Shown piece by piece: positions 1 to 8,855 of a stretch of 64,000 bases of DNA. A program made the position numbers and the translations under genes. The stretch spans positions 1 to 64,000 of the forward strand of contig CAYJLF010000014.1 in the NCBI GenBank assembly GCA_964371055.1, read 5' to 3'. The stretch's first letter is position 1. Every line of letters starts with the position of its first letter. The DNA comes from CAYJLF01 sp964371055 (GTDB taxonomy: Bacteria > Eisenbacteria > RBG-16-71-46 > CAIMUX01). The notes under the pieces are model-generated. The model was not told the DNA's origin. It searched no databases and saw only the letters and a program-made list of their open reading frames with translations.

Positions 1-1111
1 ACGAGCCATCCGGGAAGCAGCACGCGCCCATCGGCTGCGGGCACGGATTCGGATCGCAGACGGTACCCATGCCGAGCCACTGGCCGGCGCAGTCCGCCTG
101 GGTCGTCATCTGGCACGAGCCATCGGGGAAGCAGCACGCGCCCATCGGCTGCGGGCACGGATTCGGGTTGCACACCGTCCCCGGTCCCTGCCAGATGCCG
201 GCGCAGGCCGTCTCGATCGTGACGGTGCACGAGCCATCCGGGAAGCAGCAGGCGCCGGTCGGCGGCGGCTGCGGGCACGGATTCGGATTGCACACCGTCC
301 CCGGTCCCTGCCAGATGCCCGTGCAGGCGGTCTGGATCGTCACCGTGCACGATCCATCGGGGAAGCAGCAGGCGCCGGTCGGCGGCGGCTGCGGGCACGG
401 ATTCGGATCGCAGTCGGTTCCGTTGCCCTGGAACACGCCACCGAGGGTGGCGCACTCCGCGCTCGTCCGGACGAGGCAGCTTCCATCGGGGAAGCAGCAC
501 GCGCCGCCGAGCGCCTGGGGACAGGGGGTCAGGCCGGGCGCACCGAAACCGATGGTGCCGAAGCCGGCGATCGGGTCTTCGAGCGGTGGGACGGAGTTGT
601 CGACGAAATTGGCGGGCTGCACCGGGTGCGGGGCAGACGCAAAGTATGTATCGACGTACCCATACCCACCAAACCAGTAGACTTCGTTGATGAGGTCGGT
701 CTTGACCGTGCCGAAGCTCAGCCCAACGCCTCCACCGCTGGTTGTCGGCCAACCGTTCTGCGGGATCTCGAAGTCGGCAACCGGGTCAGGGGGACCTCCA
801 GCAAGCACGTACACGTATCCCGGGAAAGCCTCGCCAAACGCGAGGGCCTTCAGGCGCGGGCTGCTGCCGGGCGGAAACGCGGCGTAGACCTTCCATACAC
901 GGAGGGGAACGATCGTACCGCCGTCCCAACCCGGGGCGTTGTTGTCCGTCGCCTCGCACGTCGCGGGCGGCGCGCTCGGATAGCTCGCACTCTCGAAGGT
1001 GTACGCCAATCCCGTGTCGTGCACGACCAGCGTACCGCCCGCGTTCGGGCCTGCCATCGCCAGCGTCGTGCTACAACACAACACCGCGAGAACCCATAGT
1101 AGTCTTCTCAT
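1..1111 (-). CDS. Secreted Cys-rich repeat protein, 3' end cut by window edge
   Basis: The visible part is 370 residues and runs off the left edge. The ATG at 1111 follows a perfect AAGGAGGT site at 1120-1127. The protein starts with a Sec signal peptide (MRRLLWVLAVLCCSTTLAMA). A globular domain of about 175 residues follows; it contains GGTLVVHDTGL, VWKVYAAFP, SPRLKALAFGE and EVYWFGGYGY. Then come four complete tandem units of about 40 residues of the type GACCFPDGSC..DC..VCDPNPCPQP, each with six cysteines, and the start of a fifth. The last 160 bases of the window edge (1-160) are identical to 3586-3745 in the neighbouring paralogue. The regular Cys pattern suggests a disulfide-stapled rod outside the cell. 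No enzyme motif is visible, and I do not recognise a named function. By analogy with its two paralogues it probably ends in a WGxIK...YR tail beyond the window. Confidence 0.85.
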   Translation of the reverse strand, partial: MRRLLWVLAVLCCSTTLAMAGPNAGGTLVVHDTGLAYTFESASYPSAPPATCEATDNNAPGWDGGTIVPLRVWKVYAAFPPGSSPRLKALAFGEAFPGYVYVLAGGPPDPVADFEIPQNGWPTTSGGGVGLSFGTVKTDLINEVYWFGGYGYVDTYFASAPHPVQPANFVDNSVPPLEDPIAGFGTIGFGAPGLTPCPQALGGACCFPDGSCLVRTSAECATLGGVFQGNGTDCDPNPCPQPPPTGACCFPDGSCTVTIQTACTGIWQGPGTVCNPNPCPQPPPTGACCFPDGSCTVTIETACAGIWQGPGTVCNPNPCPQPMGACCFPDGSCQMTTQADCAGQWLGMGTVCDPNPCPQPMGACCFPDGS

Positions 1112-1294
1112 CAGCCGCGACCTCCTTGAAGCTGCCTGCTTCCCCCCGCTGGGGGCTCTCCCCCGGGGATCGAACACACCATCCGCGCCGGCCACCCGCC
1201 GGACGCTGCTGCGAAACACGTTGAAGGAGGTCCGCCTGGGGGAGCGGTTCCTTCGCTGTTGCGCGTTCGACCCCAGTACTTGAGAACGCATGTA

Positions 1295-1323
1295 ATTATA
1301 GGTGAATCCCTGAGGTCCCGCAA
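1295..1323 (-). promoter_or_regulatory. Sigma70-type promoter TTGCGG-17-TATAAT
   Basis: On the minus strand, TTGCGG (1318-1323) and a consensus TATAAT (1295-1300) are separated by 17 bp. The predicted start near 1288 gives a leader of about 175 nt ahead of the ATG at 1111. Confidence 0.8.
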
Positions 1324-1566
1324 GTCGGGAAGTCACTGACCACACGATCTTCATCATCGGCGTAACCACCATGGACTTGAGCGGGTTTTAGGCAGCGCCG
1401 GCGCTCGCCTCCCGGGGGAGCCGGGGACGGTTGGCCCAATGCACCCCCGGGCCCGCGTCGGCGGCCGGCGGATATCGCGTATCTTGTTGCGAAGAATTCG
1501 CTTAAACAAGGCTGACCATCCCGGACAACCATTCTGGGCGACGCCCCCCGGGTCAAGCCTCCGCTC

Positions 1567-1646
1567 AAAAAACCCGGACTCCGTTCCCCCTAAGGGAAAC
1601 GGAGCCCAGAATCGGTCCGGGGAGAGGCCGGTCGACCTCTCCCCCT
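1567..1646 (-). terminator. Tandem hairpin terminator after the large Cys-repeat gene
   Basis: Reading the minus strand after the stop at 1657, a first hairpin has GGGGAGAGG/CCTCTCCCC arms (about 1619-1645). A second follows at 1576-1606 with arms GGGCTCCGTTTCCC and GGGGGAACGGAGTCC, followed directly by TTTTTT (1567-1572). The second is a textbook intrinsic terminator. Confidence 0.85.
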
Positions 1647-1656
1647 GATTCGAAGG

Positions 1657-4600
1657 CTACCGGCTGTACCGGCTCTTGATCTGTCCCCAGGTCTCGAGCT
1701 GCTTTTCGCCCTCGATCTGAGGCTCAGCCGGGACGCACGGATCCGGATCGCAGTCGGTGCCGTCGCCCAGGTAGGTCCCACGCAACCGCTCGCACCGATC
1801 CGCGTCCAGTACCCGGCAGGTCGCGTTCCGGAAGCAGCAGGCGCCGAACGGCGGAGGAGGCGGCGGACACGGATTCGGATCGCACACCGTATCCGGTCCC
1901 TGCCAGACGCCCGTGCAAGCGGCCTGCTCCGTCACCTGGCACGAACCATCCGGGTAGCAGCAGGCGCCGAGAGCCGGCGGCTGCGGGCACGGATTCGGAT
2001 CGCAGACGGTGTCGTCGCCCTGATAGACGCCGAAGTCCGACGCGCAAGTCTCCGCGTCGTAGACCTCGCAGGAACCATCCTCGAAGCAGCAGGCACCGAG
2101 AGCCGGCGGCTGCGGGCACGGATTCGGATCGCAGACCGTGTCCGCGCCCTGCCAGATGCCGGCACAGGCGCTCTCGATCGTCACGGTGCACGAACCATCC
2201 TCGAAGCAGCAGGCACCGGTCGCCGGCGGCTGCGGGCACGGATTCGGATCGCAGACGGTGTCAGCACCCTGCCAGATACCAGCGCAGGCGCTCTCGATCG
2301 TCACGGTGCACGNNNNNNNNNNNNNNNNNNNNNNNNNNNNNNNNNNNNNNNNNNNNNNNNNNNNNNNNNNNNNNNNNNNNNNNNNNNNNNNNNNNNNNNN
2401 NNNNNNNNNNNNAACCATCCTCGAAGCAGCAGGCGCCGGTCGCCGGCGGCTGCGGGCACGGATTCGGGTCGCAGACCGTGTCAGCACCCTGCCAGATACC
2501 AGCGCAGGCGCTCTCGATCGTCACGGTGCACGAACCATCCTCGAAGCAGCAGGCGCCGGTCGCCGGCGGCTGCGGGCACGGATTCGGATCGCAGTCGACG
2601 AACATGCCCCACCAGTCCCCGCCGGCCGTGCTGCAGTCTTCTGCGGTCGTCATGCGGCACTCGCCATTGGCGAGGCAGCACGCCCCTTCCGGCTGCGGGC
2701 ACGGATTCGGGTCGCAGACGCCGAACATGGTCCAGTCGCCCCCGCAGTCCTCAGCCAGCGTCAGCTGGCAGCTACCGTCGGGGTAGCAGCAGGCACCGGT
2801 CGGCTGCGGGCACGGATTCGGATCGCAGACGGTCCCCACGCCGAGCCACTGGCCGGCGCAATCGAGCTCCGTCGTCATCTGGCACGAGCCATCCAGGAAG
2901 CAGCACGCGCCCGTCGGCTGCGAGCACGGATTCGGATCGCACGGAACCAACATCCGCCAGTCGCCGGTCGCGCAGGCCGCCTCGGGCACATACGCGCAGC
3001 TACCATCGGGGAAGCAGCACGCGCCCATCGGCTGCGGGCACGGATTCGGATCGCAGGCGCCACCTTCTGTGAAGCTTGTGCCACCCGACTGCAGGCACTC
3101 CATCATCGTGAGCACCTGGCAGGAACCGTCCGTGTAACAGCAGGCTCCCACCGGCTGCGGGCACGGATTCGGGTCGCACATGCCGAACATCGTCCAGTCG
3201 CCGTTCGCGCCGGCGCACTGCTCGGCCGTCAAGACCTGGCAAGCGCCATCCGGGAAACAGCAGCTCCCGGTCGGCTGCAGGCACGGATTCGGATCGCAGA
3301 CGCCGAACATCGTCCAGACGCCCACGCAGTCCTCAGCCAGCGTCACCTGGCAGCTACCGTCGGGATAGCAGCAGGCGCCTTCCGGCTGCGGGCACGGATT
3401 CGGATCGCAGACGCCGAACATCGTCCAGATGCCGTTCGCCTCGGCACACTGCTCGGAGTTCAGCACCTGGCAGGCGCCGTCGGCGAAGCAGCACGCGCCC
3501 ATCGGCTGCGGGCACGGATTAGGATCACAGACGGTACCCATGCCGAGCCACTGGCCGGCGCAGTCCGCCTGGGTCGTCATCTGGCACGAGCCATCCGGGA
3601 AGCAGCACGCGCCCATCGGCTGCGGGCACGGATTCGGATCGCAGACGGTACCCATGCCGAGCCACTGGCCGGCGCAGTCCGCCTGGGTCGTCATCTGGCA
3701 CGAGCCATCGGGGAAGCAGCACGCGCCCATCGGCTGCGGGCACGGGTTCGGCTCGCAGACGGTGCCGACGCCGAGCCACTGGCCGGCACAGTCCGCCTGA
3801 AGCGTCATCTGGCAGGAGCCGTCCGGGAGACAGCACGCGCCCGGGGCCGCGAGGACCGTGAACGTCCAGTCACCCAGGGTCGGCACGAGCGTCTGGGAGG
3901 CGCAGGTCGTCACCCGATTGAGGGCCGGCGATGCGTCCTGCAGAACCAGCGACGTGGCGCCGGCCGGTGCATCGGGCTTCACCAGGAGATCGACCGCCAG
4001 GATCGCGCCGTCTCCGGCCGGGATCGAGGGCGGGCAGGCAAAGCTGTACACCACCCCTGCGCTGACCGAACTCTCCGTCGATCCCTGCGTGAAGATCTGC
4101 GCTCCCTGCCCCCTCGTACCGTCCAGCGTCATGCTCTGGAAGTCGAAGACAGCCGGGTCAAAGGTGAGGTGGATGGAGTATCCCTTGATCTCCATCTGGT
4201 TGGTCAGCTTGACCGTGAAGGTGACCGGAGTCCCCTGGGAACCTTCGACCAGTCCGTCCAGATAGAAGTCCGGCGGCGGCTGCGGGCAGGGATTCGGGTC
4301 GCACGCGCCACCAGTGAACACCCCGCCGGCGGCGACGCAGTCGGCCTCGAGCAGGAGCTGGCAGGAACCGTCGGGGAAACAGCAGGCCTCGGGCTGCGGA
4401 GCCGCCTGCGGACAGACGGTCGTCCCGGCCTGGCCAAAACCGATCGAGCTGAAGCCCGCGATCGGATCCTCCAGCGGCGGGACCGAGTCATCGACGAAGT
4501 TCGAAGCTTGCACCGGGTGCGTCCGCACCGCAAACTCGGTGCCCGCATAGCCATAGCCACCGAACCAGTAGACTTCGTTAATCAGGTCGGTCTTCACGAA

Positions 4601-5017
4601 ACCGAAGCTGATCCCCACGCCGCCTTCATTCGTGTTGGGCCAACCATTCTGGCCGATCTCGAAGTCAGTCGCCGGGTCGGGCAGACCAGCCGCGAGGATG
4701 TAGACGTAGGCGGGCACCGTCTCGCCAAATGCCAACGCCTTCAACCGAGGGCTGCTGCTCGTCGGAAACGCGGCGTAGACCTTCCAGACGCGCTTGGCGA
4801 GTTCCGGAATGCTGTTATCCGTCGCCTCGCACGTGGCGGGAGGATTACTCGGGTAGGTCGAGCTGTCGAACGTGTAGGTCAAGCCGGTATCGTGGACGAT
4901 CAACGTCCCTCCGGCATTCGGTCCGTTGCGCCCTTCCTTCGTGGCGTCAAGCGTCGCCGCCTGAGCCACCCAGGTACAGCAGCACAGCAGAGCCAGTACC
5001 GTTAGCAGTCTGCGCAT
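1657..5017 (-). CDS. Large secreted Cys-rich repeat protein with cohesin-like domain (contains assembly gap)
   Basis: The ATG at 5017 follows GGAGGA with a 10-nt spacer; an upstream in-frame ATG at 5065 lacks a ribosome site. A signal peptide (MRRLLTVLALLCCCTWVAQA) is followed by the same N-terminal domain as the left-hand paralogue (residues about 25-200) and one Cys unit. A cohesin-like beta domain follows (about 251-385; FTVKLTN, YSIHLTFDPAVFDF, VDLLVKPDAPAG). After it come about 17 visible tandem units of GACC[FY]xDGSC..DC..VCDPNPCPQP type, six Cys each. The protein ends LETWGQIKSRYSR. About 1,086 residues are visible. The 100-N gap lies inside a unit. Deleting it restores a perfect unit in frame, so the gap is a placeholder within a collapsed repeat. 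The gene probably encodes a surface or extracellular structural or adhesion protein; that is inference from architecture. Confidence 0.85.
1684..3860 (-). repeat. Tandem array of ~117-120 bp coding repeats
   Basis: About 17 visible direct repeats of 108-126 bp each encode one six-Cys unit. The best-conserved DNA block encodes CDPNPCPQP followed by GACC. Neighbouring copies range from near-identical (for example around 3520-3720 and 2160-2580) to strongly diverged (around 2600-3480). This indicates repeated local duplication and homogenisation. Confidence 0.85.
2313..2412. other. Assembly gap (100 N placeholder) in tandem repeat
   Basis: Exactly 100 Ns sit between two nearly identical copies of a Cys-repeat unit. 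One hundred is not a multiple of three and breaks the frame of the surrounding gene. With the Ns removed, the flanking bases join as Gly-Ser-Cys-Thr inside a normal unit. The true missing sequence is therefore zero or a whole number of repeat units. Confidence 0.97.
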
Positions 5018-5189
5018 AAGGGTTGATTCCTCCGTACCGCGGCCCGCTCGGCCGCCGTCCCCCATGTTGCCCAGTGCACCCGGTCCATCAGCACGGAGTG
5101 CACGTTAATCCAGAGACGCGCGGCGTACCTGGCGCGGCACGACTCTCGCGGACATTGAGGGAGAGACGCACGCCATGTACGCGGCTGTG

Positions 5190-5218
5190 AGTGTAGCAGC
5201 TCAGGGGTCCGATTCCAA
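5190..5218 (-). promoter_or_regulatory. Promoter TTGGAA-17-TACACT
   Basis: Minus-strand TTGGAA (5213-5218) and TACACT (5190-5195) with a 17-bp spacer lie about 170 nt upstream of the ATG at 5017. The long leader matches the arrangement of the paralogue at 1111. Confidence 0.6.
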
Positions 5219-5418
5219 GCATAATCCCAGATATCACAAGGGGTTGTTCCCTGAGCCCGTCCCCTCGCGCCGCGGCTCGACCGAGGGGGCTTCCCGTCCG
5301 GACGAACCCCGGTGTGCGCGGCCGCGGACCCTCCGCCCTCGCGCCATCGCGACGCTGGATCGCGCTGTCGCAAGTGGCTCATCTTCCGAGCGATCCATCG
5401 CCCATCTCGTCAGGGCGC

Positions 5419-5448
5419 TTGCCTGTCCGGGGCGAACCTGTCTATCCT
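5419..5448 (+). promoter_or_regulatory. Promoter TTGCCT-18-TATCCT
   Basis: TTGCCT (5419-5424) and TATCCT (5443-5448) are separated by 18 bp. The predicted start near 5455 lies about 26 nt ahead of the ATG at 5481, which has an AAGGGAGG ribosome site (5467-5474 region). Confidence 0.6.
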
Positions 5449-5480
5449 GCGGTCGTCCCGGTTCCAAGGGAGGCGGGCGC

Positions 5481-8400
5481 ATGCGGCAACCAGGTTCGGC
5501 CCACAGGGAGAGTGACCACACCTTGTTGTACCTCGGCATCGATCTCGGCGCGGTCAGCGTCAAGGCGGCTCTGCTCGGCGTGGAGCCGAGGGGAGCGTTC
5601 CCGAGCGCCGTCGAGGGCCTATCCGGCGCGCCCCGGACCGAGGGCACCGAACTGTCGATGATCCGAGCGCTGGCGGGCTCGAGTGAGCTCTGGTCGCCAG
5701 ATCCGGTCGAGGGTCTTCTCCCGGACGGACGCCGGGTGGTCGTGGTCGCCGCCGCCTACCGGCGTACCCGGGGCCGTCCCCTCGAGATGGTCCGCGAACT
5801 CCTGGGACAAATCCTTCTCTCCCTCGAGGGACGGCGGCTGGACGGTGTCCGGGTGACGGGATCGGGAGCAGCGCTCCTGCGGTCGGGATTCGCGTTTTCC
5901 GAGGAGAACGAGTACCGCGCGCTGGCCGCGGCCACCGAGGTGGTCTGTCCCGAGGCCCGAACCCTCTTCGAGATCGGCGGCGAGACCTCCAAGTTCCTTT
6001 GCCTCGAGCGGGACCCGTCCGGACACCTGCAGATCGCCGACTATGCCACGAACGGAGACTGCGCGGCCGGCACCGGATCGTTCCTCGACCAGCAGGCGGG
6101 ACGTCTGCAATACCCCATCGAGGAGGTCGGGCGCATCGCGGCCGCCACGCCGCGCGCGGCCAAGATCGCCGGGCGCTGCTCGGTCTTCGCCAAGAGCGAT
6201 ATGATCCATGCGCAGCAAAAGGGTTACCTTCCCCCGGAGGTGCTGCGAGGCCTGTGCGAGACCGTGGCCCGCAACTTCCGAGCGGCCGTCGCGCGCGGGC
6301 GGACGCCGACCGAACCGGTCCTCTTCGTCGGCGGCGTCGCGGCCAACGAGATGGTGCGCACCGCGCTCCGCGAGGTCTTCGAACTCGACGGCGAGCTGGT
6401 CGTCCCGGCGCATCACGCGGCGCATGCCGCCATCGGCGCGGCCCTGCGCGAGGCGATGGAGCCATCCTCGCGCGCCCTCAGCCTGACCGACCTCGAACGC
6501 GATGGCGCGGCGACCGACGACATTCCACGATCCCGGCGCCTCTCGAGCGCGCGTGTCCTAAACCTTCGCGATCGGATCAAGCCATTCCAGTTCCCCCCGG
6601 ACGGCAAGCCGGTCGAGGTGGCTCTCGGAATCGACATCGGCTCGGTGAGCACCAATGTCGTCCTGCTCACGCGGGACGGCGAGATCGTGCGCGAGATCTA
6701 TACCCGCACCCAGGCGCGGCCGGTCGAGGTCGTGACCGCCGCGCTGGCCGACCTGCGCCGCGACGTCGGGGCGAGGGTCCGGATCCGGACGGTCGGCACT
6801 ACCGGTTCCGGCCGCGAACTGATCGGCGAGCTGGTCGGAGCCGACACCGTCAATGACGAGATCACCGCCCACAAGACCGGGGCGATGTTCATCGCGCGCA
6901 CCATGCTCGACGGGCGGGTCGACACCATCTTCGAGATCGGCGGGCAGGACGCCAAGTACATCCGCATCGAGGACGGCATCGTCGTCGACTTCGCCATGAA
7001 CGAAGCCTGCGCGGCCGGGACCGGGTCGTTCCTGGAGGAGCGAGCGGAGGAACTCGGCGTCTGCATCAAGGGGGAGTTCGCCGAGCGCGCGTTCCGCTCC
7101 GAGCGGCCGGTCCGCCTGGGCGAGCGCTGCACTGTCTTCATGGAACGCGACGTCAACGCCTGGCAACGTCGCGGCGCCGCGACCGATGATCTGCTGGCCG
7201 GCCTCGCCCTTTCGGTCGCCACCAACTACATCAATCGCGTCGTGCGCGGTCGCAAGATCTCGGGCACGATCTTCTTCCAGGGCGGCACGGCTTACAACGA
7301 CGCCGTCTCGGCCGCCTTCGCCGGCATCCTCGACCGCGAGATCGTCGTGCCGCCGCATAACGGCGTCGTCGGCGCGGTCGGAGCCGCTCTCCTGGCCTGG
7401 GAGAAGGAGACCGCGCTCCGCGCCGGCACCCGGTTCCGTGGCTGGGACCTCGGGACGGTCGACTACACGATCCGCGAGTTCACCTGCCAGGCGTGCGAGA
7501 ACCGCTGCGACATCCAGGAGTTCAAGGTCGAGGGAGAGAAGACCTTCTGGGGCGATCAGTGCGGCGACCGCTATCGCAAGCGCCCGAAGGTGGAGTTCCA
7601 CCCGGTCATCGAGGATCTGGTCCGGCTGCGCCGGGAGTGGCTCCTCGAGGGACATGAGCCGGCCACGGGGACGCGCGCCCGGGCCGCCATTCCCCGCGCG
7701 CTCTACTTCCACGACCGGTTCCCGTTCTGGAATGCGGTCTTTCGCGAGCTGGGCATCGGCGTCGATCTCACCCCGGAGACCAACCGGTCGATCGCTCGCC
7801 AGGGAGTCGAGGCTTCGGTCGCCGAACCGTGCTTCCCGATCCAGGTGGCGCACGGCCACGTCGCGCAGGCTTTGACCCTCCCCGACGCGGACTTCGTCTT
7901 CCTGCCCAATTACGTCAACGCGGAGAAGTCCCACGATCGCGTCCAGAGCTTCTTCTGCCCCTGGGGCATGACGCTTCCCTTCGTCGTGCGCGCCGCGTCG
8001 ACCTTCCACGCCGACGCCGATCGGATCGTCCATCCCCTGGTCCGCCTGCGCGGCGGCCGGCGGGCCCTGGCCGACGCCCTCCACACCGCCCTCGCCCGCT
8101 ACGGCGTCCGCAAGAAGGAAATCGCGCCGGCGCTCATCGCCGGCGAGGTCGCGCTGGCGCGTTTCCGCGCCCGCATCCGCCAGGCCGGAGAGCTGGCGCT
8201 GGCCCGGCTGGAGGAGACCCGGGAGCCGGCCGTGCTCCTCGTCGGGCGGCCATACAACCTCTTCGATCCGGTCGTCAACCTCGACATCCCCCGCAAGCTG
8301 CGCGACCTCTACGGCGTCAATGTCCTGCCCCTGGAGTTCCTGGCGGCGGACGATCGCGACCTGGAGGAAATCAACGCCAACATGTTCTGGAGCTACGGCC

Positions 8401-8855
8401 GGAAGATCCTGGCTGGAGCCCGCGCGGCGGCGGCGCTGGAACGGATGCATGTGATCTACATCACGAACTTCAAGTGCGGGCCTGATTCCTACATCAAACA
8501 CTTCATCCGGCGCGCCTACGGCCGCCCCTTCCTGACGCTGCAGTTCGACGGACATGCGAACGATGCCGGGATGCTGACCCGGGTCGAGGCGTTCCTCGAC
8601 AGCCAGGGAATCCTGCGGCGGTGGACCAGCCGGGTGCCTCCGGCAGATTGGCATGACGACGACGGGGACGCCGACGACTCCCGCCTCGACCGCCGGACCG
8701 AGCAGGCGCCGATCCTGGAGGCCGGCTGCAGCGCGCAGAGTTCGTTCGCCCGGAGCGGCGGCGGCTGCGCCGGCTGCACGGGAGCCCCCCTCTTCTGCAG
8801 CGAGTCGCTCCCGCCGGCATCCATTCCCGACTCCGGAAAGGCGCCGCGGCCGTGA
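5481..8855 (+). CDS. Acyl-CoA dehydratase activase (tandem BcrAD/BadFG ATPase + DUF2229)
   Basis: This 1,124-residue protein has two ASKHA-type ATPase modules. The first begins at LYLGIDLGAVSVKAALLG (about residue 15) and the second at VALGIDIGSVSTNVVLLT (about 379). Each carries the activase signature ACAAGTGSF or DCAAGTGSF, whose Cys helps hold a [4Fe-4S] cluster between subunits. A Cys-rich link follows (CQACENRCDIQEF, about 669; WGDQCGDRY). A DUF2229-type region then has EPCFPIQ, NYVNAEKSHDRVQSFFCPWG and FKCGPDSYIKHF. Family members use ATP to push an electron to a low-potential partner related to 2-hydroxyacyl-CoA dehydratase. The ATG at 5481 is chosen for its AAGGGAGG site and fit to the family N-terminus. 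The C-terminal tail has a further CAGCTG...C motif. The stop overlaps the next start (GTGA), so the two products are probably coupled partners. Confidence 0.88.
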   Translation: MRQPGSAHRESDHTLLYLGIDLGAVSVKAALLGVEPRGAFPSAVEGLSGAPRTEGTELSMIRALAGSSELWSPDPVEGLLPDGRRVVVVAAAYRRTRGRPLEMVRELLGQILLSLEGRRLDGVRVTGSGAALLRSGFAFSEENEYRALAAATEVVCPEARTLFEIGGETSKFLCLERDPSGHLQIADYATNGDCAAGTGSFLDQQAGRLQYPIEEVGRIAAATPRAAKIAGRCSVFAKSDMIHAQQKGYLPPEVLRGLCETVARNFRAAVARGRTPTEPVLFVGGVAANEMVRTALREVFELDGELVVPAHHAAHAAIGAALREAMEPSSRALSLTDLERDGAATDDIPRSRRLSSARVLNLRDRIKPFQFPPDGKPVEVALGIDIGSVSTNVVLLTRDGEIVREIYTRTQARPVEVVTAALADLRRDVGARVRIRTVGTTGSGRELIGELVGADTVNDEITAHKTGAMFIARTMLDGRVDTIFEIGGQDAKYIRIEDGIVVDFAMNEACAAGTGSFLEERAEELGVCIKGEFAERAFRSERPVRLGERCTVFMERDVNAWQRRGAATDDLLAGLALSVATNYINRVVRGRKISGTIFFQGGTAYNDAVSAAFAGILDREIVVPPHNGVVGAVGAALLAWEKETALRAGTRFRGWDLGTVDYTIREFTCQACENRCDIQEFKVEGEKTFWGDQCGDRYRKRPKVEFHPVIEDLVRLRREWLLEGHEPATGTRARAAIPRALYFHDRFPFWNAVFRELGIGVDLTPETNRSIARQGVEASVAEPCFPIQVAHGHVAQALTLPDADFVFLPNYVNAEKSHDRVQSFFCPWGMTLPFVVRAASTFHADADRIVHPLVRLRGGRRALADALHTALARYGVRKKEIAPALIAGEVALARFRARIRQAGELALARLEETREPAVLLVGRPYNLFDPVVNLDIPRKLRDLYGVNVLPLEFLAADDRDLEEINANMFWSYGRKILAGARAAAALERMHVIYITNFKCGPDSYIKHFIRRAYGRPFLTLQFDGHANDAGMLTRVEAFLDSQGILRRWTSRVPPADWHDDDGDADDSRLDRRTEQAPILEAGCSAQSSFARSGGGCAGCTGAPLFCSESLPPASIPDSGKAPRP

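Larger units (their letters stand above)
1112..1656 (-). other. Intergenic region with terminator and promoter of the left-hand gene
   Basis: This 545-bp stretch has no convincing gene. Its right half holds two hairpins terminating the gene that ends at 1657. Its left half holds a strong promoter (1295-1323) and a leader of about 175 nt for the gene starting at 1111. The leader contains a G/C-rich palindrome near 1143-1165 (CCCCCGCTGGGGG-like). I matched it to no known riboswitch. Confidence 0.6.
5018..5480. other. Divergent intergenic region
   Basis: This 463-bp region separates the large Cys-repeat gene (minus) from the activase gene (plus). It carries one good promoter in each direction (5190-5218 minus, 5419-5448 plus). 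I see no RNA gene or additional coding region here. Confidence 0.6.

Noticed and set aside
1140..1175. tRNA T-arm-like GTTCGATCC on the minus strand in the leader of the left-hand gene
   Set aside because: The flanking bases do not form a T stem, and no acceptor or anticodon arms can be drawn.
1..4000. Regular repeats resembling a CRISPR array
   Set aside because: Units are about 117-120 bp, contiguous and in coding frame, with no short repeat/spacer alternation and no cas genes.
2138..5005. Very long plus-strand open frame opposite the large Cys-repeat gene
   Set aside because: It is the mirror of a GC-rich repetitive coding sequence, with monotonous RARIR/HLA-rich text, crosses the N gap and has no ribosome site. 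The minus-strand product has a signal peptide, promoter and terminator.
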